IMG/VR virus record: IMGVR_UViG_3300021963_000097
Coordinates: 1-64,000 of that record
Length of the DNA stretch: 64,000 bases
Reading direction: 5' to 3' (one strand)
DNA from: a virus
A model generated the notes under the pieces. The model saw nothing but the letters and a program-made list of their open reading frames with translations, made no database searches and was not told the DNA's origin. A program made the position numbers and the translations under genes. This document shows positions 21,489-32,100 of this stretch, in pieces (the stretch's first letter is position 1; the number at the start of each line of letters is the position of its first letter).

Positions 21489-24400
21489 ATGTCTTTAACC
21501 CCAGGTCTACAACTTCCATATGGTATACAGCCGGTTAACCCGGTACCAGTTGATGCATGGTCCGGGCCATATACTGGTGCTACAGAAGTAGCGGCTCTTT
21601 CAGCTGCAAATGCAGCGATCACTGCTGGTATACGATTCCAGTCCATGCAGGTACGGCTTATTATAGCTAGTGTCCCGTACATATATTGGTATTATACCGG
21701 GGTAGCAGATGCTGATCTAGTGATATTTGCAGGCGGAGCAGGTTCTTCTGGTTACTCTGGATACTCAGGTATTAGTGGTGCTACAGGTGGAGCAGCGTCA
21801 TCTGGCTACTCAGGCTACTCCGGTATATCTGGTTTCAGTGGCGATTCAGGCTACTCTGGTATTTCTGGCTTTAGCGGTATTTCTGGTACATCTGGTTATT
21901 CTGGTCAAGACGGATCATCTGGATATTCAGGCATAAGCGGTTACTCTGGTATTTCTGGAGCGTCTGGTTATTATGGACAAGACGGAGCATCTGGCTACTC
22001 TGGTATATCAGGTTACTCTGGTATATCTGGTTTCAGTGGTATATCTGGCTATTCTGGTATAAGCGGTTGGTCTGGCTATTCTGGTATTTCTGGCTATAGT
22101 GGTATATCTGGCGAATCTGGATGGTCTGGCTATTCCGGAATCTCAGGCTACTCTGGTATTAGTGGCTATTCGGGTATTTCCGGCTACTCTGGTATTAGTG
22201 GCGAAGCGGGCGCGGTCGCTGCATCAGGCTATTCTGGTATATCTGGTTACTCTGGTATATCTGGTTTCAGTGGTATATCTGGCTATAGTGGCTTTTCAGG
22301 TATATCTGGTTACTCAGGCGTCTCAGGTTTTTCAGGTTCAGGCTTTAGTGGGTATAGTGGCTTTAGTGGTCTTAACACCCCTTTACTTCAGACGGTAACT
22401 TATAATAATAATTTTACTGCCGGTCAAGTAATTTATAAAACATCAGGGGGGTATGCGTTAGCGCGTGCTGACGCAGTTGAAACATCTGAAGCAATTGGTA
22501 TAGTTCAAGCTGCTGACCCAACCCAATTTACATATGTAATAAACGGAGCGATTTTTTACTTAACGGGGATTACAGACGCTGCATATTATTATTTATCTGA
22601 TATTTCTGCGGGGGCACTCACCACCACCGCCCCTGAAAATGTGGGTTGTGTAATTAAGCCCATGCTTATCGGCACTAGTAGTAGTACTGGTATTGTAGTT
22701 GAGTATCCTGGAGTAGTAATTGGGAGTACTAATAATGGTGCAAGCGGTTATTTAGCGTTATGGACTGGTAACCATTCTTTAGGTAATAGTATTATACAAG
22801 AGTTGAATGGTACTATAACTATTAATGGTATTGTAAATGTAACTGGCTCATATCAATTAAGTGGTGGTCCAATCGCTGCATCAGGTTACTCAGGCTATTC
22901 AGGTCATTATGGACAAGATGGTTCTTCTGGTTATAGCGGTAAGTCTGGCTATAGTGGTGTAATAGGCAATTCCGGACTTAGTGGTTATAGCGGTATATCA
23001 GGCTTTAGTGGGTCGGCATTTGTAGGCTCGTCTGGGTATTCTGGAGTATCAGGTTATTCTGGCTTTAGTGGCTACTCTGGTGTCTCGGGATGGTCCGGAA
23101 TATCTGGTTTAGGAGTAACAGCAAGTTTTGCTCGAGGCTCTCGTAGTACCGCTCAAACAACTGGCTTAAGTGCAAACGGAGTAATATATTTTAATCAAAC
23201 CGATATTAGCTACGGGTCTGATATTAGTTTAAATAATGCCAATGGGGTTATAACTTTAGCGGCAGATAAAACTTATAGACTGATAGCGTCTGTGCCGACC
23301 TGGGCAGGAAGTTCAGCGCGCCCGGCTTTTGGCTGGTATAATAATACTACAAGCGCTTATATCGGTAGTATACAACCTAGCTACAACGTAGCAGATACAG
23401 CGGGTAATTCTGCTAACCCAAGTATAGCTGAATATATTTTTACCCCCGGGGTCAGTACTGATGTTACTTTTCGGGTTGCAGGTCTTATTGTCGGTACTCT
23501 ATCTCAACTAGGGGCCAATACAGACTTTACAACCACTGGCTCTTATCCCTGGTTTGAAATTGAAGTAATTGCTGGTCAAGCACCCTCAATGTCAGGATAT
23601 TCCGGTATTAGTGGTTACAGCGGAACAGGGGTGTCAGGCTGGTCAGGCTGGTCTGGCTATTCAGGTACCGGCCCTTCCGGTTACTCTGGTATTAGCGGTT
23701 ATAGCGGAGTATCGGGTTATTCTGGTATCAGTGGTATTTCTGGTATATCAGGGTATTCTGGTGCGATAGGCACTGGCGGTGCGTTAGGATATTGGGGGTC
23801 ATTCTGGGATACAACCACTCAAACTGCTTCGGCAATTAGTACCCCGCAACCTATAACATTAAATAGTTATGATGTAGCTAATAACGGGATCACAGTTGCT
23901 TCGAGTAGTCAAATAACCTTTGCATATTCCGGGGTTTATAGTATTACATTTTCTATTCAATTAACCAATCGTGGCACTGCAAATGGGTCTACTCAATTTT
24001 TCCTTAAAAAGAATGGTACTATCTTAGCAGATACTAACTCTCACTACGACGTTCCAGATAAACAAGGAAGTGCGTTTTCATCAGAAATATTGACGGTAAA
24101 TTTTGTCTTGTCGTTATCAGCTGGGGATTATTTGCAGCTTTTTTGGCAAACAGTTAATACTGATGTTTTAATTGAAACAATTCCTTCTAACTCGACTTAC
24201 CCAAGATCTCCTTCAGTTATCTTAACAGCTACTCAAGTAATGTACACCCAGTCCGGTTATTCTGGTACAAGTGGTTATTCTGGCTATTCTGGTTATAGTG
24301 GTATTTCTGGCTACTCTGGTATTAGCGGTTATTCCGGTATATCAGGCTATTCTGGCTATAGTGGGACAGGCACGTCTGGCTATTCTGGCTATAGCGGCGC

Positions 24401-24854
24401 AGGCACGTCTGGCTATTCTGGCTATAGCGGTTGGTCTGGTTATAGTGGTAGTGGGGTAAGCGGTTATTCTGGATATTCTGGGACAGGTTATACTGGTACT
24501 ACAGGGTCTTGGACATTATCAGCTGGCGATAATACGGTAAGCTTTACTGTACCAATAGGTAACACTTACACAATGTGGGTTAATGGTAACATTCCGAACG
24601 GTATTTGCGTATGGAACGCAACTGCGACTGTCACAAATACTAACGTTCCGGTAATCGGGGTACAGTATGCCTGGTATTACTTAGCTGGGAATGCCTTAAC
24701 ACTTACATCTATACCTGCTCAAATCCTAGGAACAGCCGGTGCTATTAGTACTGCTTCCCCCGCAGTTGGTACAACTACTAATGTGTTTATATTCGGTATC
24801 ACTAATAATAGTGGTTCCTCTCAAGTAGTTAACTGGGGTTATATTGAAATTTAA
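21489..24854 (+). CDS. Collagen-like tail fibre protein 2 with C1q/TNF-like domains (1121 aa)
   Basis: The N-terminal 80 residues (VDAWSGPYTGATEVAAL, then VRLIIASVPYIYWYY) form a small domain also seen at the start of other phage fibre proteins. G-X-S repeats then alternate with globular domains. A beta module starts NNNFTAGQVIYKTSGGYALA (about residue 303). A jelly-roll follows SFARGSRSTAQTTGL (about 545-690). A second jelly-roll, GYWGSFWDTTTQTAS to PSVILTATQV (about 765-918), closely follows the C1q/TNF-like pattern (GVYSITFSIQL, DYLQLFWQ). A last beta domain forms the tip. Receptor binding is the likely function. The gene begins 12 nt after fibre 1. Confidence 0.8.
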   Translation: MSLTPGLQLPYGIQPVNPVPVDAWSGPYTGATEVAALSAANAAITAGIRFQSMQVRLIIASVPYIYWYYTGVADADLVIFAGGAGSSGYSGYSGISGATGGAASSGYSGYSGISGFSGDSGYSGISGFSGISGTSGYSGQDGSSGYSGISGYSGISGASGYYGQDGASGYSGISGYSGISGFSGISGYSGISGWSGYSGISGYSGISGESGWSGYSGISGYSGISGYSGISGYSGISGEAGAVAASGYSGISGYSGISGFSGISGYSGFSGISGYSGVSGFSGSGFSGYSGFSGLNTPLLQTVTYNNNFTAGQVIYKTSGGYALARADAVETSEAIGIVQAADPTQFTYVINGAIFYLTGITDAAYYYLSDISAGALTTTAPENVGCVIKPMLIGTSSSTGIVVEYPGVVIGSTNNGASGYLALWTGNHSLGNSIIQELNGTITINGIVNVTGSYQLSGGPIAASGYSGYSGHYGQDGSSGYSGKSGYSGVIGNSGLSGYSGISGFSGSAFVGSSGYSGVSGYSGFSGYSGVSGWSGISGLGVTASFARGSRSTAQTTGLSANGVIYFNQTDISYGSDISLNNANGVITLAADKTYRLIASVPTWAGSSARPAFGWYNNTTSAYIGSIQPSYNVADTAGNSANPSIAEYIFTPGVSTDVTFRVAGLIVGTLSQLGANTDFTTTGSYPWFEIEVIAGQAPSMSGYSGISGYSGTGVSGWSGWSGYSGTGPSGYSGISGYSGVSGYSGISGISGISGYSGAIGTGGALGYWGSFWDTTTQTASAISTPQPITLNSYDVANNGITVASSSQITFAYSGVYSITFSIQLTNRGTANGSTQFFLKKNGTILADTNSHYDVPDKQGSAFSSEILTVNFVLSLSAGDYLQLFWQTVNTDVLIETIPSNSTYPRSPSVILTATQVMYTQSGYSGTSGYSGYSGYSGISGYSGISGYSGISGYSGYSGTGTSGYSGYSGAGTSGYSGYSGWSGYSGSGVSGYSGYSGTGYTGTTGSWTLSAGDNTVSFTVPIGNTYTMWVNGNIPNGICVWNATATVTNTNVPVIGVQYAWYYLAGNALTLTSIPAQILGTAGAISTASPAVGTTTNVFIFGITNNSGSSQVVNWGYIEI
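21739..22370 (+). repeat. G-X-S triplet repeat region, fibre 2 (first block)
   Basis: About 210 codons of Gly-X-Ser triplets. Further shorter blocks in the same gene lie at about 22877-23110, 23590-23770 and 24247-24500, each linking two globular domains. Confidence 0.88.
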
Positions 24855-24891
24855 TAAAGAGAATTAAAAAATACAAATATATAATTTTATT

Positions 24892-24911
24892 TATTGGTAT
24901 TTTTACCAATA
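24892..24911 (+). terminator. Hairpin between fibres 2 and 3
   Basis: TATTGGTA (24892-24899) and TACCAATA (24904-24911) form a perfect 8-bp stem around TTTT, 37 nt after the stop of fibre 2. There is no T-tract after it, so it may attenuate rather than terminate. Confidence 0.45.
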
Positions 24912-24936
24912 CCCTCGCGAGACTGTATAAGTATGT

Positions 24937-24942
24937 TATAAT
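24937..24942 (+). promoter_or_regulatory. -10 box (TATAAT) of fibre 3
   Basis: A perfect TATAAT lies 8 nt before the ATG at 24951, with no recognisable -35 box, as expected for a phage-modified or late sigma. Short distance to the ATG again predicts a near-leaderless mRNA. Confidence 0.5.
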
Positions 24943-24950
24943 ACAAATTT

Positions 24951-27900
24951 ATGGCATTCTTTAACGTATACAATCCTGTCGGCGTCTCAGGCTATTCTGG
25001 TTACTCAGGCACCTCCGGGTTTTCCGGTATAGGTACTAGTGGCTATTCTGGTATTTCCGGCTACTCCGGCATATCAGGTGAATCTGGTTATTCAGGTATC
25101 AGCGGGTTCTCCGGCATATCTGGCTTCTCCGGCATATCGGGCACCTCAGGTTGGTCTGGTTATTCTGGCTACTCAGGCATCTCGGGATTTAGCGGCATAA
25201 GTGGCTGGTCTGGTTATTCAGGTATTTCTGGAGAGTCAGGCTTTAGTGGTATCTCCGGCTTCAGTGGTATTTCAGGTTATTCTGGTTATAGTGGTATATC
25301 AGGCTTCAGCGGCATTTCCGGCTGGTCTGGTTATTCTGGCTATTCAGGCATTTCAGGTTATAGTGGCATAAGTGGCTGGTCTGGTTATTCTGGTATATCT
25401 GGGGAATCAGGCTTCAGTGGTATATCCGGCTGGTCCGGTTATTCTGGCATCTCAGGTTGGTCTGGTTATTCAGGCTACTCGGGTATATCCGGCTTTAGTG
25501 GTATTTCTGGCTATTCAGGCATCTCAGGCTTTAGCGGCATATCCGGCTGGTCTGGTTATTCTGGTATATCTGGCGAATCTGGCTTTAGCGGTATAAGCGG
25601 TTTTAGCGGCATAAGCGGTTGGTCAGGCTATAGTGGTATATCTGGCTTTAGCGGTATATCAGGCTATTCTGGTATCTCTGGTGAATCTGGCTTTAGCGGT
25701 ATATCTGGCTATTCAGGCATTTCTGGTTGGTCAGCATATTCAGGTTACTCTGGTATATCAGGCTATTCAGGCTATTCAGGCATTTCAGGCTTTAGCGGCA
25801 TATCTGGCTTCAGCGGCATATCTGGCTTTAGTGGTATAAGCGGTTGGTCCGGGTATTCAGGCATATCTGGCGAATCTGGATTTAGCGGCATATCAGGCTT
25901 TAGCGGAATTAGCGGATGGTCTGGTTATTCAGGCTATTCTGGTATATCGGGTTACTCTGGTATATCTGGTTTTAGTGGTATATCTGGCGAATCTGGCTTC
26001 AGTGGTATCTCTGGCTTTAGTGGTATAAGCGGTTGGTCCGGGTATTCAGGCATTTCTGGCTTTAGCGGCATAAGCGGCTGGTCCGGTTATTCTGGTATAA
26101 GTGGCTATAGTGGTATATCTGGTTACTCAGGCATTTCTGGCTTTAGCGGTATATCTGGTTACTCAGGCATTTCTGGCTTTAGCGGTTCTGGCGTCTCAGG
26201 GTGGTCTGGTTATTCCGGCGCACCTGCAGTAGGGGTAACCTACTATTATTCTAATAGCGCTTCTGATATCGGTGGGTATGAATTAATGGATGTTGCTCCT
26301 GATAATGATCCAGAAGCATATTATACAGTAACTGTAAATCAAGCCGGTGGTAGAGTAATGTTTGTTGAACAAATTACTGAAATAGGCGAACCAGGAGCTA
26401 CTGTAATACCAGTCGGTACTTGGCAGTGGAATACCTATTTCACTAACACCGACACTACTAATGGCACATCATTAGTGTTTGGTATTTTCACTCGCGCATC
26501 TAACGGTACTGAAACTTTACTCTTTTCAGCAACAAGCGCGCCATTAACTCAAACAGCAAGCCCAATACTCCAGACTACCCAGTTTACAATCGCTACCCCG
26601 ATCAATACTGAAGTAACTGATCGTTTAGTTGCAAGAGTTTATGCTCAAACCACTAACGCATCAAATGTAACTGCTGAATTATATTATGAGGGCTCGGCGC
26701 ATTATTCTAACATCTCAACCGGTATATATCGTGGCGCTGTTGGTACGTCTGGTACTTCAGGTTATTCAGGTAAATCTGGTTATTCAGGCATATCTGGTTA
26801 TTCAGGCATATCTGGTTATTCAGGCTTTAGCGGTATTTCAGGCTTTAGCGGTATATCAGGCTTCAGTGGTATCTCAGGTTGGTCTGGCTATTCAGGTATA
26901 AGCGGCTTCTCCGGCATCTCAGGGTGGTCTGGTTATAGCGGTTACTCTGGTATAAGCGGCTTTAGTGGTATATCTGGCTACTCAGGCATTTCAGGCTTTA
27001 GTGGTATATCTGGCGAGTCTGGCTTTAGCGGTATTAGCGGCTGGTCGGGCTATTCAGGCTACTCTGGTATTTCAGGTTACTCAGGCATTTCAGGCTTCAG
27101 CGGTATCTCTGGTTGGTCTGGTTATTCAGGCTACTCTGGTATATCGGGTTACTCAGGCATATCTGGCGAGTCTGGCTTTTCTGGTATAAGCGGCTTTAGC
27201 GGTATATCTGGCTTTAGCGGTATCTCAGGCTGGTCTGGTTATTCCGGTATATCTGGCTGGTCTGGTTATTCTGGTATAAGCGGCTTTAGCGGCATCAGCG
27301 GTTGGTCTGGTTATTCAGGTTACTCAGGCATTTCTGGTTACTCAGGCATTTCTGGTTACTCTGGTATTTCTGGCGAATCTGGCTTTAGCGGCATATCCGG
27401 CTTCAGCGGCATCTCAGGATGGTCTGGCTATTCCGGCATATCGGGCTTCAGTGGTATATCAGGCTATAGTGGCATTTCAGGCTACTCTGGTATCTCTGGC
27501 GAATCTGGCTTTAGCGGTATATCTGGTTACTCGGGTATTAGCGGATGGTCTGGTTATTCAGGCATCTCAGGCTTTAGCGGTATTAGCGGTTGGTCTGGTT
27601 ATAGCGGGTATTCCGGTATATCAGGCTTCAGTGGTATCTCAGGTTGGTCTGGCTACTCTGGTATCTCAGGCTGGTCTGGCGAGTCAGGCTATAGTGGTAT
27701 TTCAGGCTACTCAGGCATTTCTGGTTACTCTGGTATAAGCGGCTTCAGCGGTATCTCAGGCTGGTCTGGTTATTCAGGCTACTCAGGTATATCTGGCTTT
27801 AGCGGCGACTCAGGTTTATCAGGCTGGAGCGGTACTTCAGGCTACTCAGGTATATCTGGTACCTCAGGCTGGTCTGGTTTTTCAGGCTCTGGCGTATCCG

Positions 27901-29063
27901 GCTACTCTGGCTTTAGTGGCGACCCTGCCACAACCCAAGGCACAATAACTTATGCTAATAGCTTTACAGCAGGTCAAGTAGTTTATAAAACAGCAGGAGG
28001 CTATGCCCTTGCTAAAGCTGACTCAGCGGCAACAGTAAACGCTATCGGCGTTATACAATCTTCGACAGGAAGTACATTTACAATTGTTTATAACGGTTAT
28101 ATTTCAGGTCTATCCAGTTTAACTGATGCTTACGGTTACTATCTATCTGACTCAGTTGCGGGCGCTTTAACAGTTACAGCGCCGACCGCTAGCGGGTCAT
28201 TTATTAAGCCGATATTAATAGCAACCAGTTCAACTACTGGTGTTGTTGTCGAATATCCTCCAGTACAAATTGGTTCTACTAATAATGGTACAAGCGGTTA
28301 TCTTGCATTATGGACCAGTAATAATACTTTAGGTAACAGTGTAATATCAGAAAGTGGTGGTGACGTTACAGTCACAGGTAATATTAATATTACCGGCACA
28401 CTTTCATTAAGTGGTTCGCCATTAGTCGGCGCTTCAGGATACTCAGGGTATTCTGGATTAACCGGTGGTGCTTCTGCTTCAGGTTACTCTGGTATATCTG
28501 GTTATAGTGGCTCCGGAGTGTCAGGCTATTCTGGTACAGGTATTTCTGGTTACTCTGGTATGTCTGGCCAAGGTGTCGTAGCAAGTATTACATATAACAA
28601 TAGCTTTGCTGCTGGAGATATAGTTTATAGAACAGTCGGTGGTTATGCTAAATCCCAAGCCAATTCTGCAGCAAATGCTGAAGTTCACGGCGTGGTACAA
28701 TCTGCCACTGGATCAGACTTCGTAGTAGTATATAGCGGACCTATTACCGGACTAACTGGATTAAATGATAGTGCCGTATACTTCCTCTCTGATACAGTTG
28801 CGGGTTCAGCAGTACAAACTGCTCCAACCGCTCTTGGTACTATTAATAAACCAGTATACGTTGCTACAAGCGCGACGACCGCGATTGTAATAAACATGCG
28901 CGGTATCGAAACCGGTAATCAAATTAGCACCTTCTTAACTGCAGTGCCCGCACTTACTTCTTCAGCGGGTGGTTCAGGTTTTTGGGCAGTAAATGATACT
29001 CACTTCTATGTATATAGTACTGTTAGTAATGTATGGCGTAGAGTTGCTATATCAACGTTTTAA
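24951..29063 (+). CDS. Giant collagen-like tail fibre protein 3 (1370 aa)
   Basis: The largest gene in the window. A 12-residue head is followed by about 415 residues of G-X-S triplets, with frequent [11 protein letters not shown] and [11 protein letters not shown] blocks. A beta domain (about 425-590, DVAPDNDPEAYYTVTVNQAG) follows, then a second repeat block of about 395 residues. Two copies of a roughly 110-residue beta module (NSFTAGQVVYKTAGGYALA and NSFAAGDIVYRTVGGYAKS) come next, and a short tip ends VWRRVAISTF. Related modules occur in fibres 2 and 4. The length of the repeats implies a very long, thin fibre. A TATAAT lies 8 nt before the start. Confidence 0.8.
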   Translation: MAFFNVYNPVGVSGYSGYSGTSGFSGIGTSGYSGISGYSGISGESGYSGISGFSGISGFSGISGTSGWSGYSGYSGISGFSGISGWSGYSGISGESGFSGISGFSGISGYSGYSGISGFSGISGWSGYSGYSGISGYSGISGWSGYSGISGESGFSGISGWSGYSGISGWSGYSGYSGISGFSGISGYSGISGFSGISGWSGYSGISGESGFSGISGFSGISGWSGYSGISGFSGISGYSGISGESGFSGISGYSGISGWSAYSGYSGISGYSGYSGISGFSGISGFSGISGFSGISGWSGYSGISGESGFSGISGFSGISGWSGYSGYSGISGYSGISGFSGISGESGFSGISGFSGISGWSGYSGISGFSGISGWSGYSGISGYSGISGYSGISGFSGISGYSGISGFSGSGVSGWSGYSGAPAVGVTYYYSNSASDIGGYELMDVAPDNDPEAYYTVTVNQAGGRVMFVEQITEIGEPGATVIPVGTWQWNTYFTNTDTTNGTSLVFGIFTRASNGTETLLFSATSAPLTQTASPILQTTQFTIATPINTEVTDRLVARVYAQTTNASNVTAELYYEGSAHYSNISTGIYRGAVGTSGTSGYSGKSGYSGISGYSGISGYSGFSGISGFSGISGFSGISGWSGYSGISGFSGISGWSGYSGYSGISGFSGISGYSGISGFSGISGESGFSGISGWSGYSGYSGISGYSGISGFSGISGWSGYSGYSGISGYSGISGESGFSGISGFSGISGFSGISGWSGYSGISGWSGYSGISGFSGISGWSGYSGYSGISGYSGISGYSGISGESGFSGISGFSGISGWSGYSGISGFSGISGYSGISGYSGISGESGFSGISGYSGISGWSGYSGISGFSGISGWSGYSGYSGISGFSGISGWSGYSGISGWSGESGYSGISGYSGISGYSGISGFSGISGWSGYSGYSGISGFSGDSGLSGWSGTSGYSGISGTSGWSGFSGSGVSGYSGFSGDPATTQGTITYANSFTAGQVVYKTAGGYALAKADSAATVNAIGVIQSSTGSTFTIVYNGYISGLSSLTDAYGYYLSDSVAGALTVTAPTASGSFIKPILIATSSTTGVVVEYPPVQIGSTNNGTSGYLALWTSNNTLGNSVISESGGDVTVTGNINITGTLSLSGSPLVGASGYSGYSGLTGGASASGYSGISGYSGSGVSGYSGTGISGYSGMSGQGVVASITYNNSFAAGDIVYRTVGGYAKSQANSAANAEVHGVVQSATGSDFVVVYSGPITGLTGLNDSAVYFLSDTVAGSAVQTAPTALGTINKPVYVATSATTAIVINMRGIETGNQISTFLTAVPALTSSAGGSGFWAVNDTHFYVYSTVSNVWRRVAISTF
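24975..26225 (+). repeat. G-X-S triplet repeat region, fibre 3 (first block)
   Basis: About 415 codons of Gly-X-Ser with X being Tyr, Ile, Phe, Trp or Glu in a quasi-regular order. Ile commonly alternates with an aromatic residue, giving an 18-nt (six-residue) higher-order period. Confidence 0.9.
26735..27925 (+). repeat. G-X-S triplet repeat region, fibre 3 (second block)
   Basis: About 395 codons of the same triplet pattern. A shorter third stretch lies at about 28430-28575. Confidence 0.9.
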
Positions 29064-29088
29064 TTAATACTATTGGTGGTAACTTCTA

Positions 29089-29121
29089 TATAAGATAGTA
29101 AATATATTTTACTATCTTATG
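29089..29121 (+). promoter_or_regulatory. Perfect hairpin covering the start codon of fibre 4
   Basis: AAGATAGTAAA (29092-29102) pairs with TTTACTATCTT (29108-29118) around a 5-nt loop. The pairing extends by T29091-A29119, A29090-T29120 and a T-G pair, so the ATG itself is inside the stem. It would hide the start codon in any transcript read through from fibre 3. Confidence 0.6.
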
Positions 29122-32100
29122 TCTTTCATTTATGCAAACCCGGTAGGGACTTCAGGATTTAGCGGCGTATCTGGCTATTCAGGTATATCAGGCTATAGCG
29201 GCATATCTGGATACTCTGGGCTAGGTGGCTCTAGTGGGTACTCTGGCATAAGTGGTTATAGCGGTGTCAGTGGATTCTCCGGTATATCTGGTTATTCTGG
29301 TATTGGTATATCTGGCTATAGTGGTATTTCTGGCTGGTCGGGTTATAGTGGCTACTCGGGCATATCTGGTTATAGCGGCATATCGGGCTATTCAGGAGTT
29401 AGTAGCTATTCTGGCTACTCCGGTATTTCAGGTTATAGCGGCGTTAGCGGGTGGTCAGGCTATTCTGCCTATTCCGGTATTTCAGGGTATAGCGGTACTT
29501 CAGGTTGGTCCGGTTATTCCGGCATCTCTGGTGAATCTGGCTTTAGCGGCATATCAGGTTGGTCTGGCTATTCAGGCATCTCAGGCTTTAGCGGCATAAG
29601 CGGCTGGTCCGGTTATTCTGGCATATCTGGTTACTCAGGCATATCTGGTTTCAGCGGCATCAGCGGCTGGTCTGGTTACTCAGGCATATCTGGTTATTCA
29701 GGCATCTCTGGGGAGTCTGGCTTTAGCGGCATATCAGGTTGGTCGGGCTATTCAGGCATTTCTGGTTACTCGGGCATTTCAGGCTTTAGCGGTATATCAG
29801 GTTACTCCGGTATTAGCGGGGAAGCGGGCCAAGCAGCAGCTTCAGGATACTCAGGGTATTCTGGACCGACCGGTGGGGCTTCAGCTTCAGGGTATTCAGG
29901 CATTTCAGGTTACTCAGGCATTTCTGCTTATTCAGGCATTTCAGGCTATTCAGGAAGCGGGGTATCAGGTTATAGTGGTATAGGTACAAGCGGTTACTCC
30001 GGCATATCAGGCTACTCAGGTATATCTGGTTACTCAGGCATGAGCGGAGACTCTGGTTACTCAGGCATTTCTGGCTGGTCAGGCTATTCAGGCATATCTG
30101 GCTTCAGCGGTATTTCCGGTTGGTCTGGGTATAGCGGTATCAGCGGGTATTCCGGTCACAGTGGTATAAGCGGGTACTCCGGTATTAGCGGTACAAGTGG
30201 TTACTCAGGTATCTCTGGTTGGTCGGGGTATAGCGGAGACTCTGGTATTTCAGGTTGGTCCGGCACTTCAGGTTGGTCAGGTTACTCAGGCATTTCCGGC
30301 TGGTCCGGCTATTCTGGTTACTCAGGTACCTCAGGTATAAGCGGGTACTCAGGGTATTCAGGTACATCTGGTTATAGTGGTACGAGCGGTTGGTCTGGGT
30401 ATAGTGGTATTAGCGGTTATAGTGGCATCAGTGGGTACTCAGGCATTTCTGGTTTTAGTGGCTCTGGTATTTCTGGTTACAGTGGTATTTCTGGTTACTC
30501 AGGTATCAGCGGCGCAACCGGAGCAGCTGCGCGGGAAACAATTACCTATAATAATTCATTCGCTACCGGAAATATAATTAAAAAGACTTCTGGGGCTTAT
30601 GCTCTAGCTCAAGCCGACTCAGCAGCAAATGCTGAAGTGCTCGGTATTATTCAAACCGCCAATGCTACTACCTTTACCATAATATATTCTGGACCTATTA
30701 CTGGGCTTACCGGCTTAGTCGATAGTAGCGTATATTTCTTATCAGACACGGTAGCAGGTTCTGCCGTATCAGTAGAGCCCACGACTGTCGGTAGTGTGTC
30801 TAAACCCGTAATGATCGCAACCGGCTCAACTACTGCTAATGTAGAGATAATGAGAGGCTTTTTACTCGCTAATTCTATAGTAACAGGCACCGGAACTTCT
30901 GGGTATATAACTAAATTTACTTCTACTACAGCAATAGGTAATAGTATAATTCAGGACAATGGTACTACGGTTTCGATAGGTGGAGCCATGACTGTCAGCA
31001 GCACGCTCGGCGTCACAGGCGTAGCCACATTAGGCAACGGAGCTATTCTAGGAACGCCAGCCAGCGGCACGGTGACGAATCTCACGGGGACGGCATCTAT
31101 AAACATCAACGGGACCGTGGGAGCCACCACCCCTAGCACGATTGCGGCGACGACGATTACATCAAAGATATCTACTGCAACAACCCCAATTACGCTTGGG
31201 GTTATTTCAGATTTTAACACTTACGGAGTTATTTCTTTTAATAATATTTTAACAAATAGTGGCCGCCAAGGGATTGCAGGAGGTGCTGGTGACTTAAATC
31301 TTTATTACTCAGTTGCAACAGGCGGCGAGCATAGATTTGCTGTGGCAGGAGCTGCAGCTGTAGCCACAGTCTCCTCCACTGGCCTCGCGGTCACTGGGAC
31401 TTTGTCGGCCACGGGGCAAATTACCAGCACAACGACTGGGCAATTTTTTCTTAACAACACACCGACCACTCAGGCTAATTATATGCGGCTCACGAATACG
31501 AGCGGCAATATGTATTTTGGTTTGGAAGGTGCAACGCCTATTCTCGGAGGGACGGCATACGACACTATTTTGGTGGGTAAAACAGGACTGTCACTTTCTG
31601 GCAACGATGGTGGTGGCACACAACTCAGAGTTACTTCTGGAGGCGCGGCAATCACAGGGGCTTTGTCGGCCACATCATCAATATCAAATACAACGGCAAG
31701 CGGAACCGCTTCGGTTATCAACATTGCACAGACTGGAATTATTGGTTGGAACATTACAAACGAAGCAACTACTGGACTGCTAAAAATTGGCGTTACATCG
31801 GGCGGGACAATACTCACGATGACCAATGGCACTGGCCTCGCGGTCACTGGGGCTTTGTCGGTCAGCGCACAAACTACTCTTGCAGGAGCCGTTCAAATTA
31901 CCACCACTAGCTTTCCGTCAACTGGGGCGGGAATGGAACTTTCTTACAATGGTAATATTAGTTATGTGCAATCGTTTAACAGAACTGGAAGTGCATATAC
32001 ACCGCTTTATTTAATTGGTAGCAGTGTTCAAATTGCACCAAATGGGTCTTCGGTTGGTCTTTTCTCCTCCACTGGCCTCGCCGTCACAGGGGCTTTGTCT

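Noticed and set aside
19558-30890. Open frames in other phases of the G-X-S repeats on both strands
   Set aside because: They are low-complexity shadows (Leu/Val/Ala or Asn/Tyr/Arg strings) created by the repeat period, without starts or promoters of their own.
31479-31847. 122-codon minus-strand frame in the GC-rich tip of fibre 4
   Set aside because: The plus-strand frame continues the fibre with recognisable repeated GLAVTG elements; the antisense frame follows from high GC at third positions.
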